Counted from the first letter of the stretch, positions 42,468-50,933 are shown. The stretch is 59,354 nt of DNA from Halobellus clavatus (GCF_900107195.1 NZ_FNPB01000017.1:1-59354), one strand, 5' to 3'. The notes: a model not told the origin generated them from the sequence alone. Translations and numbers: made by a program.

Positions 42468-42695
42468 ATGCGGCGCCTCGGTACTGTCACCCGAACGGCA
42501 CAGAACCTCCTCATCGTCCGCTGTGCGGACGAGAACCACCCGGGCATCGGTGCAGAAGCCGTCGACGAATCTCTCTCGACGATCGGCCGCGTCGTCGACG
42601 TGTTCGGCCCGGTGTCGCGCCCCTACGTCGCCGTCACGCCCGAGCAGGACGTGCGTGCGGCGTCGATCGTCGGGCAGCGGCTCTACGCGCGCTGA
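42468..42695 (+). CDS. gar1: H/ACA RNP protein Gar1
   Basis: The 75-residue beta-barrel protein is part of H/ACA ribonucleoproteins for pseudouridine formation. The pattern GTVTRTAQNLLIVRCADENH and IGRVVDVFGPVSRPYVAV matches archaeal Gar1. The ATG at 42468 follows the SRP19 stop directly, so they are coupled. Confidence 0.9.
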   Translation: MRRLGTVTRTAQNLLIVRCADENHPGIGAEAVDESLSTIGRVVDVFGPVSRPYVAVTPEQDVRAASIVGQRLYAR

Positions 42696-42779
42696 CCCGG
42701 CCAAACCGGGGCCGCAAACTCGAAAATATTTCATTCTCTCTGACAGGAGCGTTATCAAAATGTCGAATGACGGGAGTGA

Positions 42780-42786
42780 TTTATAT
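42780..42786 (+). promoter_or_regulatory. TATA element of the histidine kinase gene
   Basis: TTTATAT is centred about 27-30 bases before the GTG-ATG pair at 42810/42813. The exact start codon of the two is not resolved by this. Confidence 0.5.
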
Positions 42787-42812
42787 CCCCATCTATCGAC
42801 CGATCAATTGTG

Positions 42813-44507
42813 ATGTTGCCCTTACGGGTGCTCCATATCGCCGCGTTCGGCGCCGCGGCACTCGCCTGTCTCGCGGCCATCTCGCGAGTACGGCGATTTT
42901 CGGACACGGAGACCCGGACGGGGCTGACGGCGCTTTTACTCTGCAGCGGGGTGTGGGCCGCGGCGCACACACTCCGACTCGTCGCACCCACGGACGGGCT
43001 CAAGCTTTCGTTCTATATGGTCGGACTACTCGTCGGCTTCGCGAGCGTGGGCGCGTGGCTCTACTTCTGCTCGGCGTACACGGGTCACGACTACCACCGC
43101 CGACCGCTGTTCCGCCAATCCGCACTCGTGCTCTATCTCTTCGTGGCCGGTCTGAAATTCACGAATCCCGTTCACTCGCTGTACTTCACGACCACCTTCG
43201 CGACGACCCCGTTCGCTCACCTCTCGATCGAGCCCTCACCGGTCCACTGGGTCGTGACGGGACTGGCGTACGCGCTGACCGCCGTCGGCTTCTATCTGCT
43301 CTATGAGACCTTCACCGAGTCACACCTCGACACTCGACTCCTGGGGGCGCTCGTCGGGACGACCGCGATCCCGGTCGTCTTCGACGTCCTCGCGTACACG
43401 GGCGTCGGTCCGTTCATCAAGTTCAACTACGAGCCGCTGGGTGTGGCGGTCTTCGCCGTGGGCGCGCTGTTCGTCATCGACGAGCAGTTCGTTGCCGTGC
43501 CGCAGTTCTGGCGGAACCGCGTCATCGAAGCGCTCGACGACGCGGTGGTGTTGATCACGGACGACCGGGTCGTTCGCGACGTCAACGAGGCGGCGGTCGT
43601 GACGTTCCCACAACTCGCGGACGCCGTCGGACGCCCGCTCAAGGCGGCCTGTCCGTCGTTCGCCGCGGCTCTCGACGACGACGAGGACATCATCGCCATC
43701 GAGGACCGGGTCCAGACCCGGTACTTTCTGCTCAAGACCGCGCCGGTCGGCACCGGGTCGAAGCGCGTGGGTGAAGTCCTGATCTGTACCGACGTGACCG
43801 AGGTCGAACAGCAGCGCCGGGAACTTCAGCGCCAGAACGAGCAGTTCGACGACTTCGCGGAGGCGATCACCCACGAACTCCGCAATACCCTCTCGATCGC
43901 GCAGGGGTATCTCGACCTGGCGTCGGAGGACATCTCGGGAGCCGATCCAGCCGAGACGAGAGAGGCCTGTGAGACGGCGAGCGCGTCGCTCGACCGGATG
44001 GACCGCATCGTCGCTGATCTCACGACGCTCGCGCGCTACGGTCAGACGGTCGACTCCACGGAGTACGTCGATCCCGGTGTGATCGCCGACGCGGCCCGCG
44101 AACGGCTCGACGACCCCGAACCGGCGCTCACGGTCCGCGGTGACCGGGAGGTCGCCGCCGACGAGTCGCGGCTGGTCCAACTGTTCTCGAACTGCCTCGA
44201 GTTCGCGGCCGCGACGAACGCCTCGGAGCTCTCGGTCGACGTCCGGGACGGCAGCATCGATCTGGTCTGTGACGGCGAATCGATCCCGGCCGCCCAAGTC
44301 GACCGCGCCTTCGAGTACGGCGAGGCGGTTCCGAACGCCAAGACGGGAATCTTCCTCCCGACGATTCGAACCCTGTGTCGGGTCCACGGCTGGTCGATCA
44401 GCCTCGAATCTCCGTATCCCGACGGCGTCAAACTGGTCATTCAGGACGTGCGGACGCGGTCGAATCGAGACCCCGATACCGCGACCCTCGAAGCGCAATC
44501 CCCATAG
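42813..44507 (+). CDS. 7TM-type sensor histidine kinase
   Basis: The 564-residue protein has seven predicted N-terminal transmembrane helices (about 1-225, the 7TM histidine-kinase sensor domain), a PAS-like region (about 235-330), HisKA with the phospho-acceptor His354 in EAITHELRNTLSIAQGYLDL, and a C-terminal HATPase region (about 440-545). The ATP-lid G-boxes are weak; LVCDGESIPAAQVDRAFEYG is recognisable. It may signal to a response regulator elsewhere. No receiver is adjacent. A GTG at 42810 is an alternative start. Confidence 0.88.
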   Translation: MLPLRVLHIAAFGAAALACLAAISRVRRFSDTETRTGLTALLLCSGVWAAAHTLRLVAPTDGLKLSFYMVGLLVGFASVGAWLYFCSAYTGHDYHRRPLFRQSALVLYLFVAGLKFTNPVHSLYFTTTFATTPFAHLSIEPSPVHWVVTGLAYALTAVGFYLLYETFTESHLDTRLLGALVGTTAIPVVFDVLAYTGVGPFIKFNYEPLGVAVFAVGALFVIDEQFVAVPQFWRNRVIEALDDAVVLITDDRVVRDVNEAAVVTFPQLADAVGRPLKAACPSFAAALDDDEDIIAIEDRVQTRYFLLKTAPVGTGSKRVGEVLICTDVTEVEQQRRELQRQNEQFDDFAEAITHELRNTLSIAQGYLDLASEDISGADPAETREACETASASLDRMDRIVADLTTLARYGQTVDSTEYVDPGVIADAARERLDDPEPALTVRGDREVAADESRLVQLFSNCLEFAAATNASELSVDVRDGSIDLVCDGESIPAAQVDRAFEYGEAVPNAKTGIFLPTIRTLCRVHGWSISLESPYPDGVKLVIQDVRTRSNRDPDTATLEAQSP

Positions 44508-44531
44508 TGCGTCGGCGGCAACTCCGGCCGT

Positions 44532-45650
44532 ATGCGAAGACGCGTCGCCGGAGCCGTCGGGTTCGCTGCCCTGCTGTTCCTCCTCGTCCAGCTCGGCGCC
44601 CTCGCGCTGGTGCCGACGTTCTACGATCAGGGGTATCAGACCGTCGAGGATCCGTCGGATCCCACGAACAGTCTCGTTTACATCGGAGCGATCCTGGTCG
44701 CGACGGCCCTGATGCTCGCGGCGTTCAAATTCGACCTCGACTGGGCCGTCCGGGGCTTCGTCGTGCTGGCGGCCGCGTCGCTGGCCTGGTACGTCTTCTC
44801 GGTGTTGCTCCCGCCGCTCGCTGCGATTTCGGCCTCGGTCGCGCTCGCCGTGCTCCTCGTGATCCATCCGGAGTGGTACGTCATCGACGCCGCGGGCGTC
44901 CTGATGGGCGCGGGCGCGGCGGGCCTGTTCGGGATCAGTTTCGGGCTGTTGCCCGCGATTCTCCTGCTCGCCGTCCTGGCCGTCTACGACGCGATCAGCG
45001 TCTACGGGACCGAGCATATGCTCGATCTGGCCTCGGGCGTGATGGACCTGAACCTCCCGGTCGTCCTCGTCGTTCCGACGTCGCTGTCGTATTCGCTGGG
45101 GGACTCGACGCCCGACGTGGTCGACGACGCCTCCGGCGACGACGAACCAGCGGAGGCGTCCGCGGACACCGCGACGGATGAAACGTCTGCGGACGCCGGA
45201 ACGGATGACACCTCCACTGGCACCACGACGGATGACACCTCCACCGAGACCGCGACGGATGACACCTCCACCGAGACCGCGACCGCGGACGCTCCCAGCC
45301 CGGCGGCCGACGCAGAGTCGAGTGACGACACGGACGAGACGGGGGTCCGCGACGCCTTCTTCATCGGCCTCGGCGACGCCGTGATGCCGACCGTGATGAT
45401 CGCCAGCGCGGCGTTCTTCGTCCCCTCACGGTTCGCGCCGTCGCTCGGCGTCCCGGGTCTCCCGGCGCTGAACCTCCCCGCGCTGACGGCGATGGTCGGG
45501 ACCTTCGCGGGGCTCTTTGCGCTCCTCTGGCTGGTGCTGAAGGGGCGAGCGCACGCCGGCCTGCCGCTCCTCAACGGCGGGGCGATCGGGGGCTATCTCG
45601 TCGGCGCACTCGCCGCCGGCGTTCCGGTGGTGACGGCGCTGGGACTCTGA
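44532..45650 (+). CDS. presenilin-type (A22) intramembrane aspartyl protease
   Basis: The 372-residue membrane protein has nine predicted helices. The catalytic Asp153 is in AVYDAISVYG and Asp282 in FIGLGDAVMP, and the PAL-like region reads GLPLLNGGAIGGY near 338. It would cut transmembrane segments. Between helices 6 and 7 lies a 95-residue acidic loop (about 188-270) with nine-residue repeats (TDDTSTETA). Family: PF06550 archaeal presenilin-like. It follows the kinase gene by 24 bases and may be cotranscribed with it. Confidence 0.88.
   Translation: MRRRVAGAVGFAALLFLLVQLGALALVPTFYDQGYQTVEDPSDPTNSLVYIGAILVATALMLAAFKFDLDWAVRGFVVLAAASLAWYVFSVLLPPLAAISASVALAVLLVIHPEWYVIDAAGVLMGAGAAGLFGISFGLLPAILLLAVLAVYDAISVYGTEHMLDLASGVMDLNLPVVLVVPTSLSYSLGDSTPDVVDDASGDDEPAEASADTATDETSADAGTDDTSTGTTTDDTSTETATDDTSTETATADAPSPAADAESSDDTDETGVRDAFFIGLGDAVMPTVMIASAAFFVPSRFAPSLGVPGLPALNLPALTAMVGTFAGLFALLWLVLKGRAHAGLPLLNGGAIGGYLVGALAAGVPVVTALGL
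45177..45284 (+). repeat. four 27-bp tandem repeats inside the presenilin-like gene
   Basis: Four units of 27 bases encode TDETSADAG, TDDTSTGTT, TDDTSTETA and TDDTSTETA. The last two are nearly base-identical, so the array probably expands and contracts in frame. It lies in the hydrophilic loop between the two catalytic halves. Confidence 0.8.
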
Positions 45651-45664
45651 CACGCCGGCGACGC

Positions 45665-46165
45665 CTACGAGTCGGACTCCTCGTCGACGCCGGCGCCCTC
45701 GCGCACGCTGACTGCCATCCCCGTCTCGAAATCAGTCATCGCGTCTGCTGAGAGCTCCGCACGACCCACCGCGAGAACGGTGTCGTCCTCACGAACGACG
45801 GCGACCTCGTCGCCCGGCCTCACTGCGGGGTCGACGTCGCGGACGAACTTGGCGAAGGTGTTCTTGCCGTCGCGAACGAACGGCTCGCTCTCCGCCCCGA
45901 CGACGACCCGCGCTGTCGGACGGTCCAGTGCGTCCACGAGCCGCCGACCACCGGCGATGCCGAGCGTGAAGCGGCCGTCAGTACCGTAGGAGACCACACG
46001 GCCGTCGTCGACGACGAGTTGCCGCGGCCGCCCGCTCGTCGATCGGTGGACGGTCACCCGCTCGTCGTCGTCGGCAGGAAACAGCGCCTCGCCCGCGCCC
46101 GCCCCGAACTGGTAGTTCGCGACCGTCCGGAGTTCCCCGAGCGTCTTTGCGTCGGCTTCGCTCAT
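45665..46165 (-). CDS. PUA domain protein
   Basis: The 166-residue protein has an N-terminal domain (about 1-75) and a C-terminal PUA RNA-binding domain (about 80-160) with VRPGDEVAVVREDDTVLAVG and a FVRDGKNTFAKFVRDVDPAV segment. PUA domains bind modified or structured RNA (as in archaeosine transglycosylase and pseudouridine synthases); this stand-alone form is common in archaea with unknown target. The ATG at 46165 is chosen because upstream codons are non-conserved. It is convergent with the presenilin-like gene. Confidence 0.88.
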   Translation of the reverse strand: MSEADAKTLGELRTVANYQFGAGAGEALFPADDDERVTVHRSTSGRPRQLVVDDGRVVSYGTDGRFTLGIAGGRRLVDALDRPTARVVVGAESEPFVRDGKNTFAKFVRDVDPAVRPGDEVAVVREDDTVLAVGRAELSADAMTDFETGMAVSVREGAGVDEESDS

Positions 46166-46255
46166 ACCCACGCTCCCGGGCCGAGCGGCAAGACTCCCTC
46201 GGTCGCGCACCCGTCCGTGCGAGCGGTTACCGCACTCGAACGAGTGGTAAACCCA

Positions 46256-46261
46256 TATATA
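46256..46261 (+). promoter_or_regulatory. TATA element of the small membrane protein gene
   Basis: TATATA is centred about 27 bases upstream of the ATG at 46285, supporting that start. Confidence 0.55.
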
Positions 46262-46284
46262 CCGCCACGGCGTCCGAGACGAGT

Positions 46285-46476
46285 ATGATCGCGAACGCGC
46301 GCCTGGTGGCGCTCGGCGTGCTCCTCCTCTTCACTAGCAGCGGACTCCTCTTCGAGACGGGCGTCAGCGACGCCCTGGCCCTGACCGTCGCCGCGGTCGC
46401 TGTCGTCGGGACGGGACTCGCGGCGCTCTCTGTCGTCCGGACCGGCGCTGCCGCCGTCGCGACCCGTCTCTCCTGA
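46285..46476 (+). CDS. small two-helix membrane protein
   Basis: The 63-residue product has two transmembrane helices (about 6-24 and 30-50), separated by GVSD, and a short basic tail. The clear TATA element upstream and the position between two minus-strand genes support a real gene. No family name is recognised. Confidence 0.65.
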   Translation: MIANARLVALGVLLLFTSSGLLFETGVSDALALTVAAVAVVGTGLAALSVVRTGAAAVATRLS

Positions 46477-46493
46477 CACTGTCGGGCGCGTCC

Positions 46494-46991
46494 TCACAGC
46501 AGGAACGTCTCCTCGCGCTCCGAGAGGTCGAGGAAGGTGTCGGCCGCCTCGATCAGTTCCTCAGCGGTCGACTCCTGGAAGGCCATCACCTCGACGCGGA
46601 CGCCCTCGTGGCGGAGGTGAGAGCACAACCGCGAGAAGTCGCCGTCGCCGGTGCAGAGCACGACCGTATCGACGTGGTTCGCGAGCGTGACGGCGTCCAG
46701 GCTCATCCCGACGTCCCAGTCGGCCTTCTTCGACCCGTCGCCGAACGTCTTGATCTCCTTGATCTTCGGCTCGAAGCCGATATCGACGAGCGCGTCGAAG
46801 AAGCTCTCCTCTTCGGGCGAGTCCGCGCGGACGACGTACGCGATCGCGCGCGTGAGTTCCCGCCCCGAGACGCCCTTCTCTAAGAGCGCCGAGTAGTCGA
46901 TGTTCCGTGAGTACAGGCTCTGTGCGGTGTGATAGAGGTTCTGTGCGTCGGCGAGGATCGCCACCCGCTGACTCGGGTGAATCTCGGTCAT
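46494..46991 (-). CDS. NYN domain (LabA/DUF88) putative ribonuclease
   Basis: The 165-residue protein has the PIN-like NYN fold: VAILADAQNLYHTAQSLYSR with a metal-binding Asp near 14, a DWDVGMSLDAV block with Asp, and VVLCTGDGDFSRLCSHLRHE with further Asp residues (about 113-128). NYN proteins are metal-dependent RNases or RNA-processing factors. Cytoplasmic. The RNA target is unknown. Confidence 0.88.
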   Translation of the reverse strand: MTEIHPSQRVAILADAQNLYHTAQSLYSRNIDYSALLEKGVSGRELTRAIAYVVRADSPEEESFFDALVDIGFEPKIKEIKTFGDGSKKADWDVGMSLDAVTLANHVDTVVLCTGDGDFSRLCSHLRHEGVRVEVMAFQESTAEELIEAADTFLDLSEREETFLL

Positions 46992-47078
46992 ACTGTCACT
47001 GGCGTCGGCATCCTACATGAATGTCCGGTCCTGCGTGCCGTCGCGATCGAAGATCCGGTGCGACCGCTCCCGCTATCT

Positions 47079-47130
47079 ATCTGAACCTCGATTCAGATCG
47101 GAATGTCTATTTGAGCCGGATTTCAACTAG
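47079..47130 (+). promoter_or_regulatory. ArsR operator region: two dyads before arsR
   Basis: ATCTGAA (47079-47085) and TTCAGAT (47092-47098) form a perfect 7-bp inverted repeat with a 6-base spacer. A second imperfect dyad, CTATTTGA...TCAACTAG, spans 47107-47130 just before the ATG. Both are plausible binding sites for the autoregulating ArsR product. No other gene lies between 46992 and 47132. Confidence 0.6.
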
Positions 47131-47132
47131 GT

Positions 47133-47525
47133 ATGATGGCACCCACCGCGGACCGAATCAGACGACTGCTGACCGAGCAACTGTCCGAGTGCTGCGACGC
47201 GGACGTGGAGCGCCGTCTCGACGAGCTCGACGCCCTCGCGGAGGCGGCCTTCGCCGACGCCGACGCCCGTCCCCTCTTCGCCGTCCTCGGAAACGAGACG
47301 CGATACCGACTCGCCCGCGCGCTCGTCGCGGCCGACGACGAACGCTGCGTCTGCGAACTCGAACCGCTCGTCGACGTCAGCGAGAGCGCTGTCAGCCACG
47401 CGCTGTCGGACCTCGTCGACGTGGGACTCGCGGGCCGCCGCAAGGAGGGTAACTGGCGGTACTACACTGCGACCGACAGCGCCGAATCGCTCCTGGCGAC
47501 TGCCGACGAGGTGGTGACGGCGTGA
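47133..47525 (+). CDS. arsR: ArsR-family metalloregulator
   Basis: The 130-residue winged-helix repressor has the metal-binding motif DERCVCELEPLVDVSESAVS (CVC in the alpha-3 helix region, near residues 69-71) and the recognition helix SESAVSHALSDL. Additional Cys pair CC lies near residue 20. It is expected to release DNA on As(III) binding. It is followed by a GTGA overlap with the ACR3 remnant and then arsC. Two ATG codons (47133, 47136) are possible starts. Confidence 0.92.
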   Translation: MMAPTADRIRRLLTEQLSECCDADVERRLDELDALAEAAFADADARPLFAVLGNETRYRLARALVAADDERCVCELEPLVDVSESAVSHALSDLVDVGLAGRRKEGNWRYYTATDSAESLLATADEVVTA

Positions 47526-47608
47526 GCGACGACCTCGGCGTCCTCGACCGGTATCTCACCGTCTGGATCGGGCTCGCGATGCTCGCCGGCGTCGCCTACT
47601 CGGACTGA
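47522..47608 (+). pseudogene. ACR3 arsenite efflux permease, 28-codon N-terminal remnant
   Basis: A GTG overlapping the arsR stop opens a frame encoding DLGVLDRYLTVWIGLAMLAG followed by VAYSD and a stop. The LDRYLTxWIxLAMxxGV pattern is the start of ACR3-family permeases, which are normally about 350-400 residues. The reading frame ends nine bases before arsC starts. All remaining transmembrane helices are missing, so this looks like a large deletion that joined the ACR3 start to the end of the gene or to the arsC leader. Confidence 0.8.
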
Positions 47609-47616
47609 CCACGACA

Positions 47617-48060
47617 ATGACAGACACCACCGACTCCGACCCGACCCGCATCGCCTTCGTCTGCGTCCAGAACGCCGGCCGGTCGCAGATGGCCTACGCC
47701 TTCGCCCGACAGGAACGCGCCGACCGCGGTCTCGAAGCGCGGATCGAACTCGTGACCGGCGGCACGCGCCCCGCCGATCACGTCCACGACGTCGTCGTCG
47801 ACGCGATGGGAGATGTCGGGATCGACCTCAGCGACAGAACGCCCCGCGAGGTGACGTTCGACGAGATCCAGCGCAGCGACTACGTCGTCACGATGGGCTG
47901 TTCGGCCGACGACGTGTGTCCGGCCGGATGGGCCGGCGAGAACCGTGACTGGGACCTCGACGACCCCGACGGACGCCCGACGGACGAGGTGGCGCGCATC
48001 CGAGACGACATCCGGCAGCGCGTGGCTGCCCTCTTCGACGAACTCCACCTCGACGAGTGA
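47617..48060 (+). CDS. arsC: arsenate reductase / low-molecular-weight phosphatase
   Basis: The 147-residue LMW-PTP-fold protein has the signature C16-x5-R22 in FVCVQNAGRSQMA, like thioredoxin-coupled ArsC. A later Cys pair is found in TMGCSADDVCPAGWAGENRD, matching the usual cysteines and the acidic DP loop (WDLDDPDGR). It would reduce arsenate to arsenite. With ACR3 deleted upstream, arsenite export from this operon is missing. Confidence 0.9.
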   Translation: MTDTTDSDPTRIAFVCVQNAGRSQMAYAFARQERADRGLEARIELVTGGTRPADHVHDVVVDAMGDVGIDLSDRTPREVTFDEIQRSDYVVTMGCSADDVCPAGWAGENRDWDLDDPDGRPTDEVARIRDDIRQRVAALFDELHLDE

Positions 48061-48127
48061 CTCACACCCCCGATCCGCCCGGACACGAGGTCAGTGCCCT
48101 CGAATCGCGTGGGGCGACTGCGAAACG

Positions 48128-48222
48128 TATATACTTTCGGCCGCTCATCGTTTCGGTGTGACACACGCCACGCCGTCTTCGACGGGGTCGCCCCCGCAGA
48201 CAGCGACGGGTGGCGCTCTTTT
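48128..48222 (+). promoter_or_regulatory. dapA leader: TATA element plus terminator-like hairpin
   Basis: A TATA element (TATATAC, 48128-48134) predicts a start near 48157, about 200 bases before dapA. Soon after, GCCAC-G-CCGTC (48167-48177) can pair with GACGG-GTGGC (48205-48214), followed by CTCTTTT (48216-48222). This looks like an attenuator or a short RNA ending in a terminator. A ten-codon frame MTTETNPTRQ lies at 48313-48345 before dapA. The rest of 48223-48355 shows no gene. Confidence 0.45.
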
Positions 48223-48355
48223 CCGCGGCAAAAAACGCGCGTGCTAAACGCTCTGGGCGGGAGTGGCATCCCCGTCCTTGGCGGCTTCGCGGCGCGCGCA
48301 CCAACGTCCGAATGACGACAGAGACAAACCCCACCCGACAGTAGACATCCCAACA

Positions 48356-49270
48356 ATGACAGACATCGACTTCACCGGCGTGTTCCCCGCGATGACCACG
48401 CCGTTCGACGAGAACGAAGAGATCGACCACGAACTGCTCGCAGCGGACGCCCGACGACTCGAAGACGCCGGCGTCGCCGGTCTCGTGCCCGCCGGGTCGA
48501 CCGGTGAGAGCGCGACGCTGACCCACGACGAACACATCGAGGTCGTCGAGACAGTCGTCGAGGCCGTCGACGACGTGCCCGTCATCGCCGGCTCCGGGTC
48601 GAACTCGACCCACGAGGCGCTTGACCTCTCACAGCGCGCTGCGGACGCCGGGGCCGACGCCCTACTGCTCATCTCACCGTACTACAACAAGCCCGAGCAG
48701 GCGGGCCTCCGCGAGCACTTCCGGGCGATCGCCGACGCGGTCGACCTCCCGCAGATCGTCTACAACGTCCCGGGCCGAACGGGCCAGAACGTCGAACCGC
48801 AGACGGTCGAGGCCCTGGCCAGCCACGAGAACATCCGCGCGTACAAGGCTGCTAGCGGGGATATCGCACAGATCTCCGAAGTGATCGAACGGACGCGCGA
48901 GGAGGACCTGGCGGTCCTCTCCGGCGACGACGCGCTCACGCTGCCGGTCTGTACGCTCGGCGGCCGCGGCGTCATCTCCGTCGCCGGCAACGTCGAACCC
49001 GAACGCACGGTCGAACTCGTCGACGCCGCCATCGAGGGAGATCTCGATCGCGCTCGCGAGGTTCACTACGAACTGTCGCCGCTGTTCCGGCACCTGTTCG
49101 TCGAGACTAACCCGATCCCGGTCAAGGCCGCGATGGAGATCCGCGGCTACGGCCCGAGTCGGGTCCGCTCGCCGCTGACGGACCTCGAAGACGACAACTA
49201 CGCCGAGATGGAGCGGATCCTGGCGGCGCTCGAGGAGACGCCCGACCCCGAGCGGACGGAGGCCGTCTGA
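48356..49270 (+). CDS. dapA: 4-hydroxy-tetrahydrodipicolinate synthase
   Basis: The 304-residue TIM-barrel enzyme condenses pyruvate and aspartate semialdehyde. The Schiff-base Lys164 is in RAYKAASGD, Tyr136 in YNVPGRTG and the GSTGE motif at 47-51. It is the first gene of the lysine operon. The stop overlaps the dapB ATG (TGATG). The ATG at 48356 is chosen since the family start MTDIDFTGVFPAMTTPF follows. Confidence 0.95.
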   Translation: MTDIDFTGVFPAMTTPFDENEEIDHELLAADARRLEDAGVAGLVPAGSTGESATLTHDEHIEVVETVVEAVDDVPVIAGSGSNSTHEALDLSQRAADAGADALLLISPYYNKPEQAGLREHFRAIADAVDLPQIVYNVPGRTGQNVEPQTVEALASHENIRAYKAASGDIAQISEVIERTREEDLAVLSGDDALTLPVCTLGGRGVISVAGNVEPERTVELVDAAIEGDLDRAREVHYELSPLFRHLFVETNPIPVKAAMEIRGYGPSRVRSPLTDLEDDNYAEMERILAALEETPDPERTEAV

Positions 49271-50091
49271 TGGGCGGGCACCGAGTCGCAATCACCGGTG
49301 CGAGCGGCCGGATGGGCGGCGAACTCCTCGCGGCCGCGGCCGCCGACGACGCCGTCGAGTACGTTCTCGCCGCCAGCCGAACGCCCGAGGCAGTCACGAG
49401 CGGTGACGCACCGAGCGCCCCCGACGCGGTCGTCGACGAGGGCGACCTCGACGACGCGCTCGAACACCACGACGTCGACGTCCTCGTGGACTTCACCGTC
49501 CCCGACGCGAGCGTCGAGTACCTCCGCACGGCGGCGAACAACGGCGTCGCCGTCGTCGTCGGGACGACGGGCTACGACGACGCGGAACTGGAGACGCTGG
49601 AGTCGGTCGCCGAGACGGTGCCGTTCCTGCGCGCCTCGAACTTCTCGCGGGGCGTTGCGGCGCTGCGACGGGCCGTCCGCTCGGCCGTCGAGGCCCTTCC
49701 CGGCTACGACGTCGAGGTGACGGAAACGCACCACAACGGCAAGCGCGACGCCCCGTCTGGAACCGCGCTCACCATCCTCGACGACATCGACGAGGCCCGC
49801 GGCGACGCCGCCGAACGGGTCCACGGCCGCGAGGGAGACCAACCGCGCGAGGGCGACGAAATCGGTGTCCACGCGCGTCGCGCGGGTGACGTAACGGGCG
49901 AACACCGCGTCCTCCTGGCCGGCAACGAGGAGATCGTCGAACTGACCCACCGCGCGGGCTCCCGCGGCATCTTCGCCGCTGGCGCGCTCGACGCCGCGAC
50001 CTGGCTCGTCGGCCGCGACCCCGGTCGCTACGATTTCGACGCAGTCTTGGACGCCGACCGAGACACAGGCGACACCGGAGCATCCCAATGA
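49270..50091 (+). CDS. dapB: 4-hydroxy-tetrahydrodipicolinate reductase
   Basis: The 273-residue NAD(P)H enzyme has the Rossmann motif VAITGASGRMGGELLAAAAA and the signature ETHHNGKRDAPSGTA with catalytic His and Lys residues. It converts the DapA product to tetrahydrodipicolinate. It overlaps dapA by one base and dapD by four (ATGA). Confidence 0.95.
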   Translation: MGGHRVAITGASGRMGGELLAAAAADDAVEYVLAASRTPEAVTSGDAPSAPDAVVDEGDLDDALEHHDVDVLVDFTVPDASVEYLRTAANNGVAVVVGTTGYDDAELETLESVAETVPFLRASNFSRGVAALRRAVRSAVEALPGYDVEVTETHHNGKRDAPSGTALTILDDIDEARGDAAERVHGREGDQPREGDEIGVHARRAGDVTGEHRVLLAGNEEIVELTHRAGSRGIFAAGALDAATWLVGRDPGRYDFDAVLDADRDTGDTGASQ

Positions 50092-50933
50092 GTCTGGAAT
50101 CCGACATCGAAGATCTGTGGCAGCGCTATCAAGCCGACGAAATCGCCGCTGAGACGGCGGGCTCGGGCGTGGAATCTACGCTCGACGCGTTCCTCGAAGC
50201 CCTCGAAACTGGCGACGTCCGTGCGGCAGAACAGGTCGGGGGCAGCGGCCCCGACGGCTGGGTCGTCAACGAGTGGGTCAAGCGCGGCATCCTGCTGAAC
50301 TTCGGTCTGCGCGAGACCCTCCCGCGTGAGTACGGCGACGTCACGTACTACGACGTCTTGCCGCTCCGCTCGACGACAGACCTCGGCGGCCGCGGCACGC
50401 GGAACACGCCCGACGGAACCGCGATCCGACGGGGCGCGTACCTCGGCTCGGACTGCATTATGATGTCGCCGTCGTTCGTCAACGTCGGCGCGCACGTCGG
50501 CGACGGTACCCTCGTCGACTCCTGCGACACGGTCGGCTCCTGTGCCCAACTGGGCGAAAACGTCAAACTCGGCGCGAACACGCTGATCGGCGGCGTCCTC
50601 GAACCCGTCGAGGACGCGCCCGTCATCGTCGAAGACGGTGTCTCGCTCGGTGCGGGCTGCCGCGTCACGTCCGGGTTCCACATCGGCGAGAACACAATCG
50701 TCGGCGAGAACACGCTACTCAGCCCCCGGATTCCGGTGTACGACCTCGTCGAAGAGGAGGTCATCTACGGCCACCTGCCCTCTGATCGCCGTGCGTTCAC
50801 CCGCTACGTCGAATCTTCGCTCGGCGACCACGACCTCTTCGAGTCCGGCGCGTACAAGCCCGCAGTCGTCGCGCTCGACATCGAAGACGACACGCTCGAT
50901 CAGACCCGTCGTGAGGAGGCGCTCCGGGAATGA
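50088..50933 (+). CDS. dapD: tetrahydrodipicolinate N-succinyltransferase
   Basis: The 281-residue left-handed beta-helix acyltransferase uses succinyl-CoA. Hexapeptide repeats appear from about 125 (IRRGAYLGSDCIMMSPSFVN, VGAHVGDGTLVDSCDTVGSC). It defines the succinylase branch of the DAP pathway. It overlaps dapB and lysA by four bases each. Confidence 0.93.
   Translation: MSLESDIEDLWQRYQADEIAAETAGSGVESTLDAFLEALETGDVRAAEQVGGSGPDGWVVNEWVKRGILLNFGLRETLPREYGDVTYYDVLPLRSTTDLGGRGTRNTPDGTAIRRGAYLGSDCIMMSPSFVNVGAHVGDGTLVDSCDTVGSCAQLGENVKLGANTLIGGVLEPVEDAPVIVEDGVSLGAGCRVTSGFHIGENTIVGENTLLSPRIPVYDLVEEEVIYGHLPSDRRAFTRYVESSLGDHDLFESGAYKPAVVALDIEDDTLDQTRREEALRE

Noticed and set aside
45177-45284. Tandem 27-bp repeats as a CRISPR array
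   Set aside because: The units are directly adjacent without spacers and lie in frame within a protein-coding gene.
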